From Fimimonas sp963619835 (GTDB taxonomy: Bacteria > Bacillota > Clostridia > Christensenellales > CAG-314), in NCBI GenBank assembly GCA_963619835.1, contig CAVEYD010000049.1:1-7471 (forward strand): a stretch of DNA of 7,471 bases, written 5' to 3'. The notes below the pieces were generated by a model. That model saw only the letters and a list, made by a program, of their open reading frames with translations, ran no database searches and had not been told where the DNA came from. Of this stretch, positions 6,127 through 7,471 are shown piece after piece. Position 1 is the first letter of the stretch; every line of letters starts with the position of its first letter. The position numbers and the translations under genes were made by a program.

Positions 6127-7221
6127 CTACTTAGACCCCCTTTTGCGATAACTTTGCCAAAAAGCATCTTTGTCTTGGTAAAGCATAATATCGGCATTTG
6201 TGTAAGCCGTACTAAAATCATTTCCGCCGTTAAACATTGCATATCCGCAACTAAAACCATACGGCAGCTCTTTACACTCCGTTCTTAAATTTTCAACAAG
6301 TTTTTTAACGTCCTCTTCACGAGTAGTGTAGTAAATAATTGCAAATTCGTCTCCGCCCAAACGATAAAGTTGAGCATTTTTGGACAAGCATTTTATTGCA
6401 GCATTTGCAAAAGCAACAAGCGCATTGTCGCCTGCAATATGTCCTTTATTATCATTTATACGCTTAAGTCCGTTTATATCAAACATAATGAAGTATCGTG
6501 CGCCGTTTTTTTCCGCATCTTTATAGAACTTACTTCTCACGTAAGCATTTGTAAGTGGATCACGTGTATACTTGTTGATAAGGAAAAACATATAGTAAAA
6601 TATTTCACCTGCAATGCAAGCAGAAGGCAAAAGACCATGCAAGTCAAACTTTGCTTCCATTATTGTTGCGACAAGACACATCAAAGCTATGCAAATACAA
6701 ACATTTAATTCCTGGTGATCAGCTTTTCTCGCACGCATAGCGCTAAACACAAGTATAAACACAAGGTAAATTGCGCTTACAACAAACGGCAAAAAGTGTA
6801 ATGGTCCACCTGCATAGGTGTTGTTTTCTTCGATAGTAAATATTATTTTTACAAACATGCTTAAATACGAAAGCAAAGCATTTAAAACAGCCGGAATAGC
6901 AACGTAAAAAGAATATCTGCTGTTTTTGCTTCTGTCTCTAAGCGGAATAAGCGAAATAAAAAATGCAATAGCAGGTCTAAAAGCATACCCGGTAGCTGAC
7001 GTTAAAAATCGCCAAGGGGATCTTTCGGTAAACATTTGCTCTAAATAGTGGTCAAAAAATTCGCTTACAACAACAATTAAAATACAGCTTGTAGCGCTGA
7101 TGAAATAAACAAGCGACAATTTTGAATTAAGTCGATTGTACAAAATAAATATAAGGAAACAAATGCAAGTCAAAACCGAAACTATGTAATGATCGGCTTC
7201 TGCAATTAAAAATTCTCCCAT
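6127..7221 (-). CDS. 7TM membrane diguanylate cyclase
   Basis: This 364-residue protein has about seven membrane helices (roughly 12-28, 36-56, 73-94, 104-127, 140-160, 172-189, 196-216). A C-terminal GGDEF domain (219-360) follows, opening with the typical DPLT. It keeps the metal-binding Asp (D248 in FDINGLK), the nucleotide-site stretch IND..GH..GD (255-265) and GGDEF (289-293), so it should convert two GTP to cyclic di-GMP. The inhibitory RxxD is absent (SKNA at 280-283). The sensor region, with an AGGPLHFLPFVVS-type stretch before helix 5, resembles 7TM sensor modules of the HisKA_7TM kind. ATG 7221 was chosen because AAGGAG (7226-7231) stands four bases before it. The frame stays open upstream to an ATG at 7311 that has no ribosome binding site. 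An in-frame TTG at 7263 behind GGAGGAG is a second possibility. First gene of a two-gene operon. Confidence 0.92.
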   Translation of the reverse strand: MGEFLIAEADHYIVSVLTCICFLIFILYNRLNSKLSLVYFISATSCILIVVVSEFFDHYLEQMFTERSPWRFLTSATGYAFRPAIAFFISLIPLRDRSKNSRYSFYVAIPAVLNALLSYLSMFVKIIFTIEENNTYAGGPLHFLPFVVSAIYLVFILVFSAMRARKADHQELNVCICIALMCLVATIMEAKFDLHGLLPSACIAGEIFYYMFFLINKYTRDPLTNAYVRSKFYKDAEKNGARYFIMFDINGLKRINDNKGHIAGDNALVAFANAAIKCLSKNAQLYRLGGDEFAIIYYTTREEDVKKLVENLRTECKELPYGFSCGYAMFNGGNDFSTAYTNADIMLYQDKDAFWQSYRKRGSK

Positions 7222-7225
7222 AACT

Positions 7226-7231
7226 CTCCTT
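7226..7231 (-). promoter_or_regulatory. Shine-Dalgarno deciding the cyclase start
   Basis: AAGGAG on the minus strand stands four bases before ATG 7221. The spacing is slightly short, but it is the only strong site next to an ATG in this frame. The longer reading from 7311 has no such site. Confidence 0.7.
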
Positions 7232-7283
7232 ATACATTGACCGTACAAAAAATGTACAATCAATTCTCCTCCAAATTTCCGGT

Positions 7284-7345
7284 GATAGTGCACATTTGAA
7301 AATTTCAACAATGCATCGCATCACATTAAACATTTGTGCGCTATC
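7284..7345. repeat. Imperfect 11-bp inverted repeat in the c-di-GMP operon leader
   Basis: The arms GATAGTGCACA (7284-7294) and TGTGCGCTATC (7335-7345) are complementary at ten of eleven positions, enclosing 40 bases. In RNA the odd position is a U-G wobble if the plus strand is transcribed and a C-A mismatch if the minus strand is. No U-tract follows, so it is not an intrinsic terminator. It could be a protein-binding site or the closing stem of a structured leader. Confidence 0.5.
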
Positions 7346-7471
7346 TTACAAAAACAATTGGTATGCAAAAACTTTTTAACAAACTACAAATGTAGGAGAA
7401 AAAGTAAATCAACCGTTTTTCGTTGTAAAAAATCAATGAGTAAATTTGTAAGAATGGACACAACTATAGTT

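Larger units (their letters stand above)
7222..7471 (-). promoter_or_regulatory. Leader and upstream region of the c-di-GMP operon
   Basis: These 250 bases precede the cyclase gene. I see no convincing promoter: several AT-rich -10-like hexamers occur without matching -35 elements. They hold a small hairpin (GTACA/TGTAC, 7243-7257), the Shine-Dalgarno candidates AAGGAG (7226-7231) and GGAGGAG (7266-7272), a long imperfect inverted repeat (7284-7345), a short inverted repeat CTACA/TGTAG (7384-7395) and the perfect palindrome AACTATAGTT at the very end (7462-7471). The window stops before any upstream gene can be recognised. Confidence 0.5.

Noticed and set aside
7222..7311. N-terminal extension of the cyclase to ATG 7311
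   Set aside because: No ribosome binding site precedes 7311, the 30 added residues are polar and unlike the family, and the extension would run through the inverted-repeat arm. AAGGAG next to ATG 7221 is a better start.
7222..7400. Cyclic-di-GMP riboswitch (GEMM-I or GEMM-II) before the c-di-GMP operon
   Set aside because: A GCGCACA stretch recalled the GEMM core, but the conserved GGGCAAACC-like segment and the tetraloop-receptor parts are missing on the minus strand.
7436..7471. Open reading from ATG 7436 on the plus strand (MSKFVRMDTTIV) to the window end, as the start of a divergent gene
   Set aside because: Only twelve codons are visible, no Shine-Dalgarno stands before either ATG (7436 or 7454), and the minus-strand frames there are equally open. 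More upstream sequence is needed to decide.

Overview
The window is AT-rich chromosomal DNA of a bacterium that looks like a member of the Bacillota (a Clostridia-like lineage). The reasons are AGGAGG-type ribosome binding sites, hairpins with U-tracts as terminators, the gene order mraZ-rsmH-ftsL, and 7TM-GGDEF proteins of a style common in clostridia. TGA ends mraZ and tryptophan is written TGG, so the genetic code is the standard one and not that of Mollicutes. No finer taxonomic placement is possible from the sequence alone.

Layout. (1) 82-777 (+): a stand-alone metallophosphoesterase with every catalytic motif intact, closed by a strong terminator at 841-867. (2) 778-1090: an AT-rich gap carrying that terminator, two phased A-tracts and the mraZ control region. 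The control region has three 10-bp direct repeats (1017-1046) that overlap a good sigma-A-type promoter (TTGAAA, 17 bp, TGTTAGAAT). (3) 1091-3110 (+): the head of the division and cell wall (dcw) cluster: mraZ, rsmH (4-bp overlap) and a divergent FtsL-like single-pass membrane protein. The cluster ends at a bidirectional terminator (3192-3227) where the transpeptidase, mraY and mur genes would usually follow. (4) 7221-3244 (-): a two-gene operon converging on the dcw cluster. The first gene is a 7TM diguanylate cyclase. Three bases after its stop comes a 959-residue protein built as 7TM, GGDEF, PAS-like, degenerate GGDEF and EAL. (5) 7222-7471: the leader and upstream region of that operon, with a long imperfect inverted repeat and two candidate Shine-Dalgarno sites.

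Functionally there are two modules. MraZ is expected to repress its own promoter and so set expression of rsmH and ftsL. The minus-strand operon pairs a cyclic-di-GMP-making enzyme with a composite enzyme that keeps intact motifs for both synthesis and breakdown, and both carry similar membrane sensor regions. The composite protein, the repeat array at the mraZ promoter, the shortened dcw cluster and the operon leader are the parts most worth a second look. I found no RNA genes, CRISPR arrays, insertion sequences or prophage genes.
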